A stretch of DNA of 64,000 nucleotides from Struthio camelus (GCF_040807025.1 NC_090945.1:74101088-74165087), one strand, 5' to 3'. Shown: positions 35,401-50,640, counted from the first letter of the stretch. Numbers and translations are program-made. Notes: generated from the letters alone by a model not told the origin.

Positions 35401-38400
35401 CCTCTTGTTTGACAGCCTTCCTCAGGAAAGATATGCCTTACTATTTCAATATTGCCTCAAAATAATCTCTTCTGAAGTTCCTCTCTTTAGGCAGACCCTT
35501 AAATTTTCAGGCTCGATTTATGCAATCCTTATGTCACTCTGTTAACAGGAAGCTCATTATAGTTTTCACCAAATGTAAAGGAGTCTCGTGGCATGCCACT
35601 TAATAATATCCTACTCCCCGAGCAGTTTATCTCCATGCGACACCGGCACACGAGGTGGAGTAGAACATGCACACAGCGCGCTTCTCTACAGCGCCTCCCT
35701 TAGTGGCTTCGGCCCTGGGCTATTAGGAAAGGCAGTCAGTCCTGCGGCTTGTTGGACTCTCGCTCCAACTGATCCACAAAACTGGGCGCTAGTAGATTTT
35801 AAATTCAGATCTTAAAAATGCTAAGTAACGTGGCAGGTCTGCTTGGTTTCTTTACATGCAACATTCCTCTTCCTACCTCCCCACAGGCTGTCTGCTTTTG
35901 TGCAGCGAGCGCTATGGTACGGTTGACTCATACATGGGGTTTTTTTTTTCCTGTAGTCTCCAGATCCTTTTCTACCAACTTGCTGCTAGTAAGCAGTTCC
36001 CATCTGGTATTCATATATATATTTATTGGTACCTAAATGCACCTCAGTTACGAAAAATGCCATGTGAAGTATTACCAAAGGCTTCATTAAACTCATCATA
36101 TATAAGCTCCTTATACTCTTATTTATGTCCATATATTGGTGCATATAAAGTGAAGGCACCGGCATTAAGTATTGATTGTACTGGAGATTAGCTTTTAATG
36201 ATTACAATTGGTAGAATAAAGACATAATTAAGTTAATGTAATTTATACTGCTGTGGGATAATTTGCCTTCCTGGCAACATTTTCTGGAAAACTAGTTCTT
36301 TACAAAGTGACTATGTTTTTAATACTACTGCCAAAATATAAAATTGGGTTCACAAGCCAAGTGCTGTATACCAACTACATTTTCAGTCTGGAGGTCTGCA
36401 GACCTTTTGGGAGTGCATGGGCATGGCCCATGCTTACGAGGAGGTAGAGCTCAGGTTTGGACCAGGCTATCATCTACATCTGAATTTCTCATCTATGGAG
36501 CCAACTATCAGGTATCGGACTGAACATCAAGTGCACGCTGGCAGGTAGGCTTTGTGGATGAGGGAAGATGAAGAGCAGGTGCAAAATTTACAGCAGATCA
36601 TCTGGACAGCATAGACACACTATTATATCCTGGAGCTTCCTGGAAACGGCTCCAGATATCTTCAAGGGCATTTCCTCTTACAGAGCAGAGCTTATGAGTC
36701 CCTTCACAGCTAAATTCCTTATGGATCTATAAAGGTTAAGCATTAAGGGAGGAAGAGTAAGGGCTAAAGTCCTGTAGCTGACTTTTGGCAGAGAGGAGCA
36801 TTCAACAAATAACACAGATTTGGCTGTAACAGGCAAAACTTGCATTTAGTGGTGCACAAAGGTACAAAAGGGTGTAGTCAGGAAAAGATGACAGCAGGAG
36901 GACAGTGCAAACACAGAGAGTAAGAGCAGGCTGCACGTAAAGAGAAAGAGGCAAAACAAGGCAAAGGATATTAGTGTCAACATTTTTTCCATAAAAGTCC
37001 TGTTTTCTACAGGATGTTTTTCCATTCTGTCTTAGCCTTTGACATCAGTTGAACAGTGTCTGCTCAATCTGACAGTAAATCTAACCCGTAGTTTCTAGAT
37101 CACACTATATAACCAGATTTTGGAACTTTGTCGTTTCATTATTTGCGCACTTCTATTGATGTTCTTGTCCGTGTGACATTCTGACCACTACATCCACCAT
37201 AAAACATCGTAATACACCTTGGAGTAAGTGCAACAATGGGTTTTTGCTTGTCTGAGGTTTTTAAATATTGAAACGCAATGCATTTTCAAGAGAGGAGTAA
37301 CCTGCATGTGTCGAATCATGAGACCAGTTCAGCATCCTGCAACCGCGTTTGGAGAGAGCAAAATTAACCACTTAAGCACACTGAGTAAGGCATCGATTCT
37401 GCAAATACTTCCTGCCAGGCACAATCCCTTTGAAATCAGGGGGACTATTCACAGCCATAAATAAAAGCTGCGCCTGTGAGTAAACAATTGCCATTGCTAA
37501 GCCCTGGAAAGTGATTGCAGACAATACTTTTCTTCTAGGTGACAGCGCTTAACTTGCCTGCAGTCCGCAGCTATGAGATGACATATATGAGAAATATGAA
37601 AATTACACAGAACTGCCCCTAATAATAACTCTGTAGCTCGCAACTGGCTCCACGGGGCGATTAGAAGTGCTTAATCACTCTCTGAGAGGAGTACAGGAAA
37701 TGCCGAGGTGAATTGCTGTAATTAGACACGTTTACCATTATTATTTATTAAAACATAACTAGTTACACTGGTTGTGCATATTCTGTAGGCAGGCCTTGTG
37801 CTGACCTCAATATACTACTATAGTTAAAGCTGTATAACGTCTCCTATTTAGATGGAGTTATGTCAGAATAGTTTATTTTCCGTAGCAGAGGGAAAATCAG
37901 TGATATTAGTGTAAGACATCTTAATGCCATTATAACTGTGCATCAATTTAAGCAGTACAACCAAAGGGGCTGTAACAATTCAGGCAGCTCAGATAACGTT
38001 GGTGCATGATTTGCACAGAAAACATGGTTAAATTGGTCTGTGATTTGTGAAGAGACCAGATTCTGCGCTTCACAAATAAACATTAATGAGTGAATCTTGC
38101 CCCCGGTGCGTGCAGGAGGACAGGGGAGAAGGGAGAAGCAAAACGCACGGTTCCTTGTTTAGGGTAGGGCCTTTTATGTCTGAGCATCTTATGACTTAGC
38201 TAGCATTTGCAGCTCTGTGAAACGCAGTGGGTTCATTTGTCTGCCGCCTGCAAAAGTACTTGGATCAGTCTGAACTGATTCTTTGAATGTGAACAAAAAG
38301 GGGAATCATTACGACTGCAGGGAGAGAAGCTGGACATTTAAGAGCACAGTAGAAGGTCACAGAGGGATAAACATTTCTGCCAAGCACTAATTTTGCCGTA

Positions 38401-38605
38401 ATGTTCCGGTCTCTCATCTTGAAAAATGAAGGGAATTTTGTCCTTGTTTTTCCACTCAGAGAAAGTAAGGGAGTATGCACGTATATGCAGAAGGTGCACG
38501 CGGCATTGTGGTGGACGCTTGCTAATACTCGCCGAAGGAGGTTTCTGTCTGTCCGCAACCACTGAGGAGCCCCGTGGCGCTGGTGGACGGACAGCTGGAC
38601 TAGGC

Positions 38606-38760
38606 TGAAAAGACTGGGCTTCTGCTTGCACCTCCGCTGCTGGTCTGCGGTAAAACCTTTGCTAAATTACTTATCTTCCTGTGCCTCAGTTTCTTCCTTC
38701 ATAAAATGAGATAAGATCTATTTGTAAAGCACTTTGAGAGTGCTTCAAATTGGCCGTGCG
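38606..38760 (+). mobile_element. degraded MIR/CORE-SINE-like relic
   Basis: Recognisable by CCTGTGCCTCAGTTTC, ATAAAATGAGATAA and TTTGTAAAGCACTTTGAGAG in the right order and spacing for the widespread ancient amniote SINE. Confidence 0.6.
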
Positions 38761-40514
38761 GCACTGTTATCAGCTTCTATATCTTGTTCTTTTCTTGGAC
38801 AACAGCCACCTTCAAAGGGAGGCATTTCAGGTCTGCATGCTTATTAGATAATTTACTAATTTTGGCTCCAAATCTGAGTTCAGATTTCAAATCAAGTTCA
38901 GAGTTTCAGCTTCCTGAATGTGATATTCCAGTTTGGGGTATTAATTTCTTAAAAATCCACATTAAAGAAAATGCCAGTTTTCATACAGAATGCTTCAATA
39001 GAACACATCTCATTCCTATTTATTATCTCAAATATCCAAATGGATCTGCTCAGCAGCACTACCACTTTTTGAAGATTCCTCTCATTATGTATTTATACAG
39101 GAATGGCTACAAGTAATTCCATTACCAATTGCTACCAGTAATTCTATTAGGCTGAATCACTGAGTAACCTTGTTTCTGACACTGTAACCAGATTCATCAT
39201 ATGAAGTAGTGAACTGAATGCATGACGCGCTGGGTGGCTGCTCAGAAGGATGTACTGAAAGCTAGGAAAAAAGAATATCATACATAGCCATGGGATCTAA
39301 CCAACTGAGCCAGGATTTGGAGCCCATCATCTCTTGCTGTCCTTTACTAGTAAACTTACTACAATTACAGTGCAAAAAAAAAAAAAAAGTTTTGCTTTTC
39401 ATAATTACCTGGCACATGGCACATCCATTACGTAAAGCCTCGTGTATGGAAATAAACCTGTTCACATGCAAAAACACCTTCAGGATGAGACCCAAAATTG
39501 TCGAGTGTCCCCATACATAAATTCCAGAGTGTGTTCTGTGCCATAGAAAGATCGCATTTGGTCTTTGCTATACTGTTTTAGTTCTGTAAAGCATCAAATA
39601 TGAGTGAACTGGAATGAAAGAAACAGAATTTGGTCCCAGATGTTTGTATTAGGTGTGGGATACTAACTTCTCTGAGTAATTTGTAGCCTGATTTTAATTA
39701 AGCAAAAGCAGGAATTGTCTCTATTTCTGTCTTATAGTTGTGTCTGCTTTTGTATATATTAGCTAAACTTACGCATATTAATTACATAAGGTTTCATATT
39801 CGAGCTGTTTATTTTATCCCATTTTTATTGATACAGCATAGAAAACAAACTAAAGGCTACATTTCAATAATGTTATTACTTGTTGAATTACTTAATCTAT
39901 TTCAAAATGGACTGCTCCTTTCCTTTTTTGTATTTCCTATACTTTTTTCTCTTGTTAAATCTAAGAAATTCTTCTTACATAGCACTGAAACTTTGACTTG
40001 TAGTAATATATTATTTTCTATAAGGTAGAAACATCCTGACTCAGGAAATAGTTCCTTCTGAAGTCCAGGCAAATCTTTGCAGCATTTAGAGGTCCCATGT
40101 GCTGTATCAATACTAGTTTAACTGAGCTGTTTGCCAAGATGCATCTCGTGAAATATCTGAATATTTTTTGTTTCATTAATTGTCATTTGGGCCTCATCCC
40201 AGCATCTTTTGACCCTTCCGATTCATGCTAGCAGAAGAGGTAGGCTTAAATTAATTTTCCACATTCAATGACTTCTCAGTTCAAGGAAGTTCAGATGCAG
40301 GCTCAGATGTGCTCCCTTCGTTCTTTCAGAAATTCCCTGCCTGTATCCCTTAATCTTGGGCGGTGCTGTTATCTGAAAATCCTATGCAAATTACAAAAGC
40401 TACGATTTTGCCCAGAGTTATATGAAAATGATATTGCAAATGTATATACAGATGACAAGAGCGGAATACATTCTTAACAGGCAGTATTCCTCCTGTTCGA
40501 TTAGCTGCAAGTTG

Positions 40515-40640
40515 TATATCTGTCTGGCCCCAATTCAGGAAACCACTTTAACCTGTGATTAAATCCCAGTGGAATCAAGGAGCTCTAAGCACACATTTAA
40601 AGCTTGGAGAGTACGCGTAAGTGTTTAAAAAAGAGTGGCT
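40515..40640. repeat. possible ancient DNA-transposon or SINE relic
   Basis: CCAATTCAGGAAACCACTTTAA, ATTAAATCCCAGTGGAATCA and AAGCACACATTTAAAG resemble a palindromic repeat common in reptile genomes (attcag...cacttaa...ttaaatccca..gaatc). Low certainty. Confidence 0.3.
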
Positions 40641-43600
40641 TAACAACATGCATTCCCGAAGCAACATTTATTATGATAAACCAGTATTTCATCATGACTG
40701 GGGCACAGTTTCCAGGGAATTCACAAAACGAGATCTAAGTGGTCATTTTAAAAAAAAACATTTTAAAGAACACCGAGGCAACTTAAATATTCAACATATG
40801 TGACATAGTAAGTTCAGTAGCTCCACCCTTTCCATCGCCTGCAGGTGACTCCGCATTATCTCAGTGCCCCACAACCCACGCAGTCCCTTATCATGCCACT
40901 TCAAGAATTCAGACAGCCTCCCAGAACACACGTGGCAATGGTGTACGCTCACACGGAGAAATGCTGAAACCTAGCATCCGAATCACCACTTTAATTTATA
41001 GATATCAATATATATTAACATATATGTGTACATTTATTACGTACATTATTTATTATGGATTTCCGCTTTTGTTTTATGGACTTGTACAACAAACTTGGGA
41101 GCACAGCGTTGCAGACTCCCTCTTACTTTAGTGTACAAGTGGCCTTTTTGACGATCTGATGTCAGAAAGGATTAAAGAAAAAGGATTAAAACTGAAAGAA
41201 ACAACCCTTATCCAAGAAGAAAGGAGTATGCATATTTATGTGTGGCAAAACTTTCCCAAATAGATACCTTAAATTATGAAAGCTATTTCTTTAATTAGCA
41301 CTAGGTTCATCTCTCCCTCAGACATTTAGCCACTGCAAACAGTAACTGATATTGTCTGCAAACATGATACACTGCTGTGGGTGTTGTGCAAGCCAAATAC
41401 AGCCCACAGGACAATTCCTCTCATACTATCATTACCATCTTATACAATCTTGGACTGGAGATGAAAGGAAATGACTAATTCAGGAGGTGCACAAACCTCA
41501 GCAGAAGTTGCTGCTTCCACATGAAGGGGTGGTTTGCCATCACTCGGCAATCATACTGACATATTTGGCCAGCAGCAGCTCCAGGGTGAAAAGGCGGAGA
41601 CTGCAGGTGTGTGAACCTCTGATGAACCTTCTCAGCTCCTTCTGAGAACGGGTGGCTGCTGCAATAAGACTGTCACAGCAGCCTGTCTGGAGAAGGTGCT
41701 TCTGCTCTTGCATGTGAGGGCAGAAACGCGTTGGTGCAACCCTCTCTATTCAGCCCTGGGAAGTTAGTAAGAGCCATGAAACAATGAGCTTCTGCTCAAG
41801 GAAGCAGTACCGTACTGTCCACTATGCCTGTGATGACATATACCTGACAGGTGATAAATCATGTTAACCTACCTACTTGCTTTTATGTTTCCCTTGCAAT
41901 TATATATATGTATCCGTTTATTGTGATGTTTTATCTTACAGATTTCAAATATGATGAATTAAAACACAGTGCAGTGTAATCCAAGTGCAATGAGGCAAGT
42001 AACTGTGAAAGCCAGAATTAGGATACAGAGAACAATGTATTTCAAATTAAGTGGGAATGAGATTACTTATTAGCTGAAAATAATGAGCACCTTCACTGCT
42101 TTATATGCATGCAAATGATAGGTGTACCGAAGGAATATGATATCAGCTGATATTACAAAACCTACCACCATGGAAAATAAGAGAAGTGCACTGGAGAACA
42201 TAATTATTACAGAATTTTTTAAAAAATCCCCCAAAACTAACATCAGAAGCAAAGAAGTATATTGATTTAACCTGCCACTGCATAAACTGAAAACCTGGCT
42301 ACCTGCCATGAGACCTGCTTCAAATGAACCCATAAAATGGGATGATGAGCCAGAAAAATGTGTGCAGTTAAAATAACCTCTGCATCTAGGGGTTAAAAAA
42401 AAAAATTGCAAGAAATCACTGAAGCTTGTTATTATTTCATGTTACTATAGCAAGTAGGATGGTTGACACAAACTGTCATGCTCTCAAGATCTGAGAACAA
42501 TCACAGACAAATCTAAGCACTTTTCACTCACTTTGGATGAGAACACTGATACCAGTGAAATTAGGCATGTATTAAATTTCAGCTGAGCAATTGCTAAGGT
42601 TTTCTTTGCAAAACACATGGGGCAGTACTTTCAAAGTATTTAGGAAGTACTTCTTTCTGCCATTAGCTCATGTAACAGTTTTCAAAACTCTACAGTCACA
42701 GGTCATGATAAGCAGTGATGAGTATGTTGAAAGAAATGGCAGCTGAATGCCTTACTTTCACTGCACAACACATTAGCATACAGTTGGTGGTATAAAACAA
42801 GTAACATGAAGACTAGTATAATATAAATGGCCAACCTCATTTGCAGACAAAAAAATAGCACAGAGGCACAGAAAACGTATCAAGTCTTTTAAGGAGCTGA
42901 ATGCAAAATATGGGAATTTACCTCCTTATTCAGAAGCTGAGTGACTATACGTGGGGAAGCTGCCTTCTATATTTTTCCAAGTGCACAAGTCTTTAAGAAG
43001 AGAGAGCAAATAATGCATTTCAGCTGTAAAAGCCTTTCTCTGCCCCTTAGTCTTTCTATCAGCTATAGTAGCTCCAGTCTGCATGATGCCTAAAACTCAA
43101 GAGAGCTATTCAGGTCAGGCTGCCAGTCCATGGAAGAGCTTAAAATCTGCTAGAGTTCCTATACTGGATTGCAAAATTCTCTACAAAGACTCCTTAGACA
43201 CTTAGAAGTATCCCAAACTGAACTCTTAAAGGTTGTAAATGAGAAAGAAGTGCCTCAACTCATCCCTAGAGATCCCATTCCCATACCTATCATTCATGAA
43301 TAGCACCGAATTTAGCCCCCCATCCATTTAGCACTCCCCTTTGACATTAGCACTCCTATTCCACCAGTGGAGAGAGCTTTTCCAGAAAGGCTGCTCTAAC
43401 CAGCAGCCCTATAAAACAGCCTAGGATGAAGTCCATATCTTCCCTCCTGCTAACACTCAGCAGCTCACTCATGAGATGCAGATAGCATTTATATTTTGCA
43501 TTAAAGTCAGATAAATCACATACGTATAACTGGAAACGAGGCTGAACTCCAAGACTTTTCCTTTCAAAGGAGTACTTTCAGCAACAAGATAGAGACTTTG

Positions 43601-44744
43601 AGTTCGTTTTCTTTACACTCTTGCTGCTCCCCTCTTGCAGTCTTTAGCAACAATAAGGATGGAGAGAAGCCTGTATCCTGGGATATTCTACTTTTTGCTC
43701 ATCCCCTTGGAAAATTAAGAGTCAGTGGGTTCAACTTACACAAGATTGCTAAGGTCCCAGAAGAGCGGTCTCTGCCTTCCGAGGCAAATACGCCCATCAC
43801 TAACTTACTGTGCAAAGCACTGTCGTTGCTACATTCTTCACTGGTTGCTGCCGGCTCTGAAGACACAAAATAGTATTCTGAACCCGTCTGTAGTGGTAAA
43901 TAAAACAAGATCAGGGTTCAGACTGAACACAGGACCACATAGTACTTAACTATTTGCACAGTCTTTGCCAATAAACACTGCCTGGCGCCTGCATGTGCCA
44001 AGAACCATCCCTGATAGGAAGCCTGGATGCAGCCACACTGTTTTTTGGAAGTGGCGAGAGGACAAAGTGTAGTCACGTGGATATGAACAGTTCTGTGCCT
44101 CTGGGCCTTAGGGCCTCTGCTTATTAGTAAAAATACCTTTGTGGCCAAAGATGTTGCCGGCAAAGCCAAGTCTACTGTCTGTTCAGATGATTCTCAATAG
44201 TGTTTTCCGTGGACCAGCTCTGCGTAGTTCCCCAGCTGTGCACATGGGAGCCCTGAATCATCTGGCAGGCCTGAGCAGTTGGGTCAGAGAAGTGGGTGCC
44301 TTATATAGGCATCCTGAATCACTTCTTAGAGGGGTTTACATTTTTTGTTGACTGTGGAAGAAACCTTGCCAAATAATATTTTTTGACAAAGGAATGCTTC
44401 AATTCCAGATATGGAAACCAATTTTATGCACAACAGTAAGGCAAAGAGTTCTCAGCTTGTTTCTTAAGGATTTCATTTCCCACCTGAAAAACTTTGCAAT
44501 GCAGTACTGTTCCACAGCACAGAAGCAGATACATTTGTAAAGGTGTGTTCCCAGGAATAAAAATCTGTAAAATCAAAATATTGTGACAGGTCAGAAAGCA
44601 ATGCCCTTGGCTGCCAACTCTGACTCACCACTATGAATATTGATGTTGACATTTAGGAAGAAAATCTTTACTTCTTTGTTCTGAGAAATAAGCTATTCCC
44701 TCATTTAATGATATTGCATTCATTATACTCCTTTAACAAATAAA

Positions 44745-44790
44745 TCTTGTAGGATTATATTCTGATCAGTCTTGTAGGATTATATTCTTA
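44745..44790. repeat. 25 bp direct tandem duplication
   Basis: The segment starting TCTTGTAGGATTATATTCT at 44745 is repeated at 44770. Confidence 0.8.
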
Positions 44791-47700
44791 TCTGTGATAC
44801 GCAGTTGTGCCCCAAATCTGACACCTAATATTCCCCCCGATACACATCCACCGCATTATCTTGGTCTCTGCCCCCTCCTTATGTTACCTGATCATGGTAC
44901 GTTCACGATTTAGCTCTATCTGGGCCTACAATCAGCCTCAGAGAAAAAAAAAATGTTGCTTTGTTAGGGAAAAAGACCTCAGTCTTCCCTATGCCTGGAA
45001 AGACTGGCTGGAATAGACATTTAGCTATTCCTTTATTTAATGATCTCTTCATCTGCAAAAAAATACGTGCTTTTTGAATATCAAGACAGCTATTTTCATT
45101 TAGCCTGTTAAAGCAAAAGCTATACCTGCTTTTTTATCTCTCAGGATTTGATGCTGAAGTAGTATCAAACACAAAAAACCACATCAATCTGTAATACAAA
45201 ATCCTAATGAAACTAGAAAACAGCAGTTTTCATCTCAACAGAGATAGCTCTCTTGATAGAAAACGCCCTTGTAATATAAGTCCAAAATCTAAATTGCCAT
45301 TGGAAAGTCAAAAAATTTTGTTCTTTTTCAACAAGTTCCAGTAGGTAACTAACTCTTCAAATGAGTATCTAAATATAATTCAGTTAGAATTACAAGGCAA
45401 ACGATCACAAAAGACATTTTAAAGAGGGTATCAATGTAGTTGCAAAGTATAGAAATATGAGCTACTTCTTGACAGAAAAATACCCCTTCTTCCTCTCATG
45501 CTGCTCAGTTCTTTCTGTTTCAGCCTACCAGCCCTGCAGTCTATCACAGAGGCTAGAAAAATCTCCTTAGTGTGGTTACAGTTTTGGAAATTCAAGTATT
45601 AGATCTCAGTGTGTATTTCAAAATGATTTTTTTTTCCAAGATCAAAATAATAATTTCTTTTGTTGGGATTCAATACCCCTTTTCAAACACGGCTTCTGTC
45701 AAACTTGGCTTTTTTCCTATCCTATATGCACTCTCTGTAAGGACTCCTGGCAATAATGTTAATCAGCCACTCTTAATGGTTCTTCAACATCTATAAAATC
45801 AGTTTTTTTACTGGGCAATCTTTCCCAAGGTACCAGTTCTGTCAGAAAGTAGCAATGACCGTTCTCCCTCTTGCTCCCACAGTCGGTTCACACAAAAAAA
45901 TACACAAAAATATATAGAATAAATATCAGTTAGTTACAGCCTATAAATAATGCACAGAGATTCACTTACCTACCACAGCTCTCCAGACATGTATTACTTT
46001 TTTTTTAAGTGAAAATGCTGAAAACATGCATTATTTTTGTTTTGCAGTTCTTAAGCACGGGATCAGATAAAAAAGCTTTTTTGATCAGCCAAAACAGCCT
46101 GTCAAAATGCCAGGACAATAAGCCATTAAGATACAAAAGATCTTTTCTTTTACTAGGGTCTGCAACAGAAACTCGTATTAAGAAAGTGCTGATGCATTAG
46201 ATGAAAAGAATAATACTTTAAATGCAATTACTTTAAGAACTCAATACATTTTTGTTTGTGGTTTTTTTCAGTTTTGATTTCATATAAAACATTAATGAAG
46301 ATGGAATGACTATCTCAGTATGGTCATTCCAAAATCTGTGGCCAGATCATCAGCCAGTAGAACACGATATACTCCTTTTTCAGCATTGTCACTGACTGAG
46401 AATATGGCCAATATCTGAAAATGTGTTTGCTGGAATTACTGTGGAACAATAATTATATTTCTGACAAGTAAGGCAAGGATTGGATGCTGATGCTGCAGGC
46501 TACTCAAGGATGGCTAATTGTATTCATGAACTATTTGTAATACAGCAAGCTGCCAAAACCTCAGACATTTCCAACATGGTAATTCTGGAATGCCGTAGTA
46601 AATAGGAAAAAACAGATGTCATAATGTGTTTCATCTCATTTAAAACTTAACATGTAATTAACTTAATGGCTTGACAATAGCTGATGTAGCAACAAATATA
46701 ATGCAATTAACTTAGTACCTCATTATGACATCACATTCTTCTACATACACATTACAAATAAAATGATCAGATTTTGAGACATTAGTATATTTTATGTTGA
46801 CTAACTATCCATAAAATGCAGAGGTAACACTTGCTTTGTATTTCATCACCTGTGGAAATCATTTCATTTTTATAACACTGTACATTCTGTATTCTTTTCA
46901 TTGCATTACTAGTGAAAGCTGTTCCTTGGTTTATTGTTAGAAATGTTTTTATCTAGCTATTTGGACTTTTACATTCATTATGCAGTATAAAGCTTCCATT
47001 TTCTTTACCTTTTGTACCACTCGGCTGTTTGTCCAAAGCGTTTTAAGTAGTTATTGAAGTTCTTTCCTATCTCCTCTGAGCATTTCTTAAGGTGGACTTC
47101 AGGTGGTTTATTTTATATATACATAGCAGCATTTTGTGAAAGAGTCCTGTGCATGCATTGTTTTGGACTTCCCAAAGGTTTCTCAAGGTATTATTACGGT
47201 TTCCCAATTGTTAGTGCTGCAGGGGGAAAAAGGGCAACACCGAACCCAGACATTCATTATTACAAAACAGAACTGCCTAATCTGAAGTTTTGTTCAAAGA
47301 AAGCAAAAATACACATTTTGAGGTTATACTGATGAGGTCCTCTTGAACAGAAAAAAACATTGCTTTGAATTATGTAATTGATTTCTCAGGTGATGCTAGG
47401 TCTTCCAAACTCACCATGATAGTACTTTCCTATTAATGACATGGAAACCTGTCATAGCAAAGTCTGAAAGGAAGACGGTCCAACTGTGGCCTGAGGCAGA
47501 TCCTACACAAATTTAAAGTTGCCTTCCATTCACTGCAGTGGATGCGGTCCTTCATGCTAACTACAAAGTGGCCCTCTGATGCTGTGCATATCTACAGCTG
47601 GCTTTTCCACTGTGCAGTGGTATTATTAGGAAAGAGAGATCAGTAAAAAGGAATCTGAAACTTGATCTAGTGCTGAGGAATGCCTTTTGAATGTGTCATT

Positions 47701-48361
47701 TGAACCTAGTTATTACTTCTGGGAGGTGTGAATGTTTTGCATGAGCTCAAAACCTGAAATCCATTGTAAAAAGTAGTAAAAGGATTATGCAAGCCTTCTT
47801 GCAATTAGACAAAGTAGTTCCAAAAAGATAACTACGTGCTTCTGAAGCTGTAAGTCATTATGTCCAATAAAAGATATTGTGTATTGGTTGGATGTGCCAC
47901 CTTATTACCTTAAGGTCTTTTCTGGGATTTTAAAAATAACTGTAAGTTAATGTACATATTTGGATTTAGATTCTGGACACTTAGATGATCTCTCTGTTCT
48001 TAAATCACATTTATTCCCTCACGAATGTTGTTCTATCTTCATTTCTAAAATGCTGAATAGGCAGAGTGTTTCTATCAAGCATTTTATGTGAAGAGTTTAT
48101 GAAGTGTGAACAACAGTGGACTGTCTAATGATTGGTTATCATGAATTTCAAAGTTAACCGTTATAGAACCCCTGCTCAGGGAAAATTAGCTTTTTATTGC
48201 ACCTAGCAGGATATTCTAGGGAATATTATAAACTGACTAATTTCAAGGAAGTAAGATGCATAGTTGGCAGTAACATGCTTACAAGCCATGAATATGTCAT
48301 ACTAAATTGCTGTGCCTGTTACCCTTCCTCCTTCGCTGTGTTTCTTAATAGGAAAAATATT

Positions 48362-48405
48362 ACATGACAAAAATCACTTTATGACAAAATTCACTATATG
48401 ACAAT
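48362..48405. repeat. imperfect ~17 bp triplicate around TATGACAA
   Basis: CATGACAAAAATCACTT, TATGACAAAATTCACTA and TATGACAATG follow one another. Confidence 0.6.
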
Positions 48406-49879
48406 GAATATGGAATTCATTTGAGACCCTTTCCAGCAGGGGTCAGAATGAAAAAGGGAAACGCTGGTAGCTGCTGAGGCTGACAACAGCTAAAACCACA
48501 TTATCAGTCAGTCACCCAAATTTGTTTTAGCATTCTTTACAACACAGATCATTTAATCTCGATTTTCCAAATAAATGCTGCTACCTACAAAGCACGCCCG
48601 TGTAGTTCCTCTCTCTGTGTGTAGATTGTCACAGAGGGGCAACAAATAAAGTTCCCCTAGAGGGCTTCCTTCTTCGGTAGCAGATGAAGAGTTAAGAAAG
48701 GAAGAATCAGTGTTGCAAGTTAGTATGCTCTATCCCTACAGTTTTCGGGAGGAAAAGTTCATTAGCTGCTTCACATGCCAAGGGACCAGCTGTCCTCCAG
48801 CACATGGAGCAGCTCTGCTTGACCAGGAGGACAAGTGGGAAATAAGCTCGCAGCAGCGCCAGCACAGCATATGGTCCCTTACCAGCTGTTTCTGAAATTC
48901 TTGCCAGAGGGAACGTGGTTGGCTTTTAGGAAAACAAAAACGAACAAAAACCAACAGGCAAACAAAAAAAATCCACTCTCAGGATTCCTGAGATCTGACC
49001 GCAAAACCAGAACCTTTGATTTGAAGTGTCACACAGTAGCTATGTGAATATTTGTAATAACCTGTGATTTGTCTGCATGCTGTGGCTCCCTCCATCCAGA
49101 GGCTTAGGACTTCTCCCGAGCATCTGTCCCTTCTACATGACTTCTGAAGCAAGTAAATCATATAAAGCGTTAAATAAACGGATTTGTGCAAGTGATATAC
49201 ATCACCTTGCAAACACTACATAGAAATTGATTTAAATTGGTGCCGCCTTTTATTACAGACCAAAAGCGTGCCACGTTTTTCTGTATTTTATTTCTACCTT
49301 GAAAAGGGGAATTTAGGTTCGGAGCACGTGAACAAAGGGGGATTTGGTCTTGATTGGCGCGAGTCATGTTACAGCACTGGTGAAACGCGTTTCGAAACGC
49401 CAGCGGAATGACTCAGCAGAAAGCAGCCAGCAGCATTTCTCCCCCAAGCTTTTCGGTTCGCAGCAAGAAAGTAAAATAACTTACTCAGTAAATAAATAGC
49501 TCAGAGTACGACTCTGCCCTCCTAGCACAGGTTTTAAAGATTGACTTTCTCTCTAGATCCTTCCCATCGTACTCGTTCAAGGTTTCAGAGGGAGCTGAAC
49601 TGCTTAACGCCATGTCCATATGACATCAATTACCGCCTAGGCAGCAATGTAACAGAGGATGTCAGCAGCTAAACTAGCTACACAATCCTGCATACTGAAG
49701 TTAAAAGAGAAAAATATAGGCTTATTCAGTTAGTCTAAATCAAATTTAGTACTAAATTAGATGTACAATTAGAACCATACTTTACAAAGATGAACTCTAG
49801 CTGCAACAAAAAGGAAAATAGAGTAAGGCTATGCTTGTATCACGAAATTAGCATGTGGGCAGGGAGGCAGCGGTTACTA

Positions 49880-50010
49880 TTCTATATATAAATATACTAT
49901 ATAAAATAGTATATTTACATTTATATAAAAATAGTATATTTATAGTACATAATATAGTATATTTATATTAAATATAAAATATATACTATATAAAAATATT
50001 TATTTTATTA
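49880..50010. repeat. AT-rich palindromic array
   Basis: Nearly pure A/T with recurring TATAGTATATTTAT-like units and self-complementary blocks (ACTATATAAAATAGTATA). Likely simple-repeat expansion able to form hairpins. Confidence 0.85.
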
Positions 50011-50640
50011 TTCATGCTTTTATGAATTTCAATATACAGGCATAACTTGTTGAAAAGGCCTAAAAGAGACAACACCTTGGGGGAGGGGGGGGGGAATCAT
50101 CCCTTCAAAGGTGCGGGCAGTTCCAAGATGGTGTTTGGCTGAAGACTTGGTTTGTAGAGAAAACACAGCGTTAGCCCATTTAGATGGCATACCACACCGT
50201 GGAACCCCAAAACCACGCGCCTGGCTGTGGATAAAGGGGGAAAAACAGTTAACGCACAGAGAGAACGTTTACTTCGACCACCTTACATAATATTGACTGT
50301 CCTTACGCCTACAGGCATTCACCTAGCTGAGAAGTGTGAGGAGTTAACATACATCTGAAAAAGACATTATTTTCCCAGTCAGGAAGCTTAATTAGTACTT
50401 TGGCGTCTTTGTCATATTTTCAGTGTTAAGAGTGGCCCGTTTTCGCACATCCACTACGCTAAAAACGCTGCTCTTTCACTATTCCACGGCCGTGTAAACA
50501 GCTCCGACGAAGCTGGCATTTAATCAATCGGGATAAAAGTTTCGCAGCGCCCGAGCAACTCGCCGACGTTTAGAATTCTCAAAAAAAAAAAAAAAAGAAA
50601 GAAAAAAAAAAGGACTTTTAAGTGAATGAATTTTTTTAAA
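50011..50640. other. non-coding flank left of the large CpG island
   Basis: Holds a G run at about 50080-50095 and a long A-rich tract at about 50580-50612. No gene is seen; it may include upstream promoter elements of the gene starting in the island. Confidence 0.5.

Larger units (their letters stand above)
31701..49870. other. AT-rich intergenic DNA without a supported gene
   Basis: Apart from the relics and small repeats listed separately, I see no coding exons, RNA genes or intact transposons. BLOC1S4 and the MRFAP1 family, which lie beside S100P in mammals, are not recognisable here in any frame shown. Confidence 0.5.
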
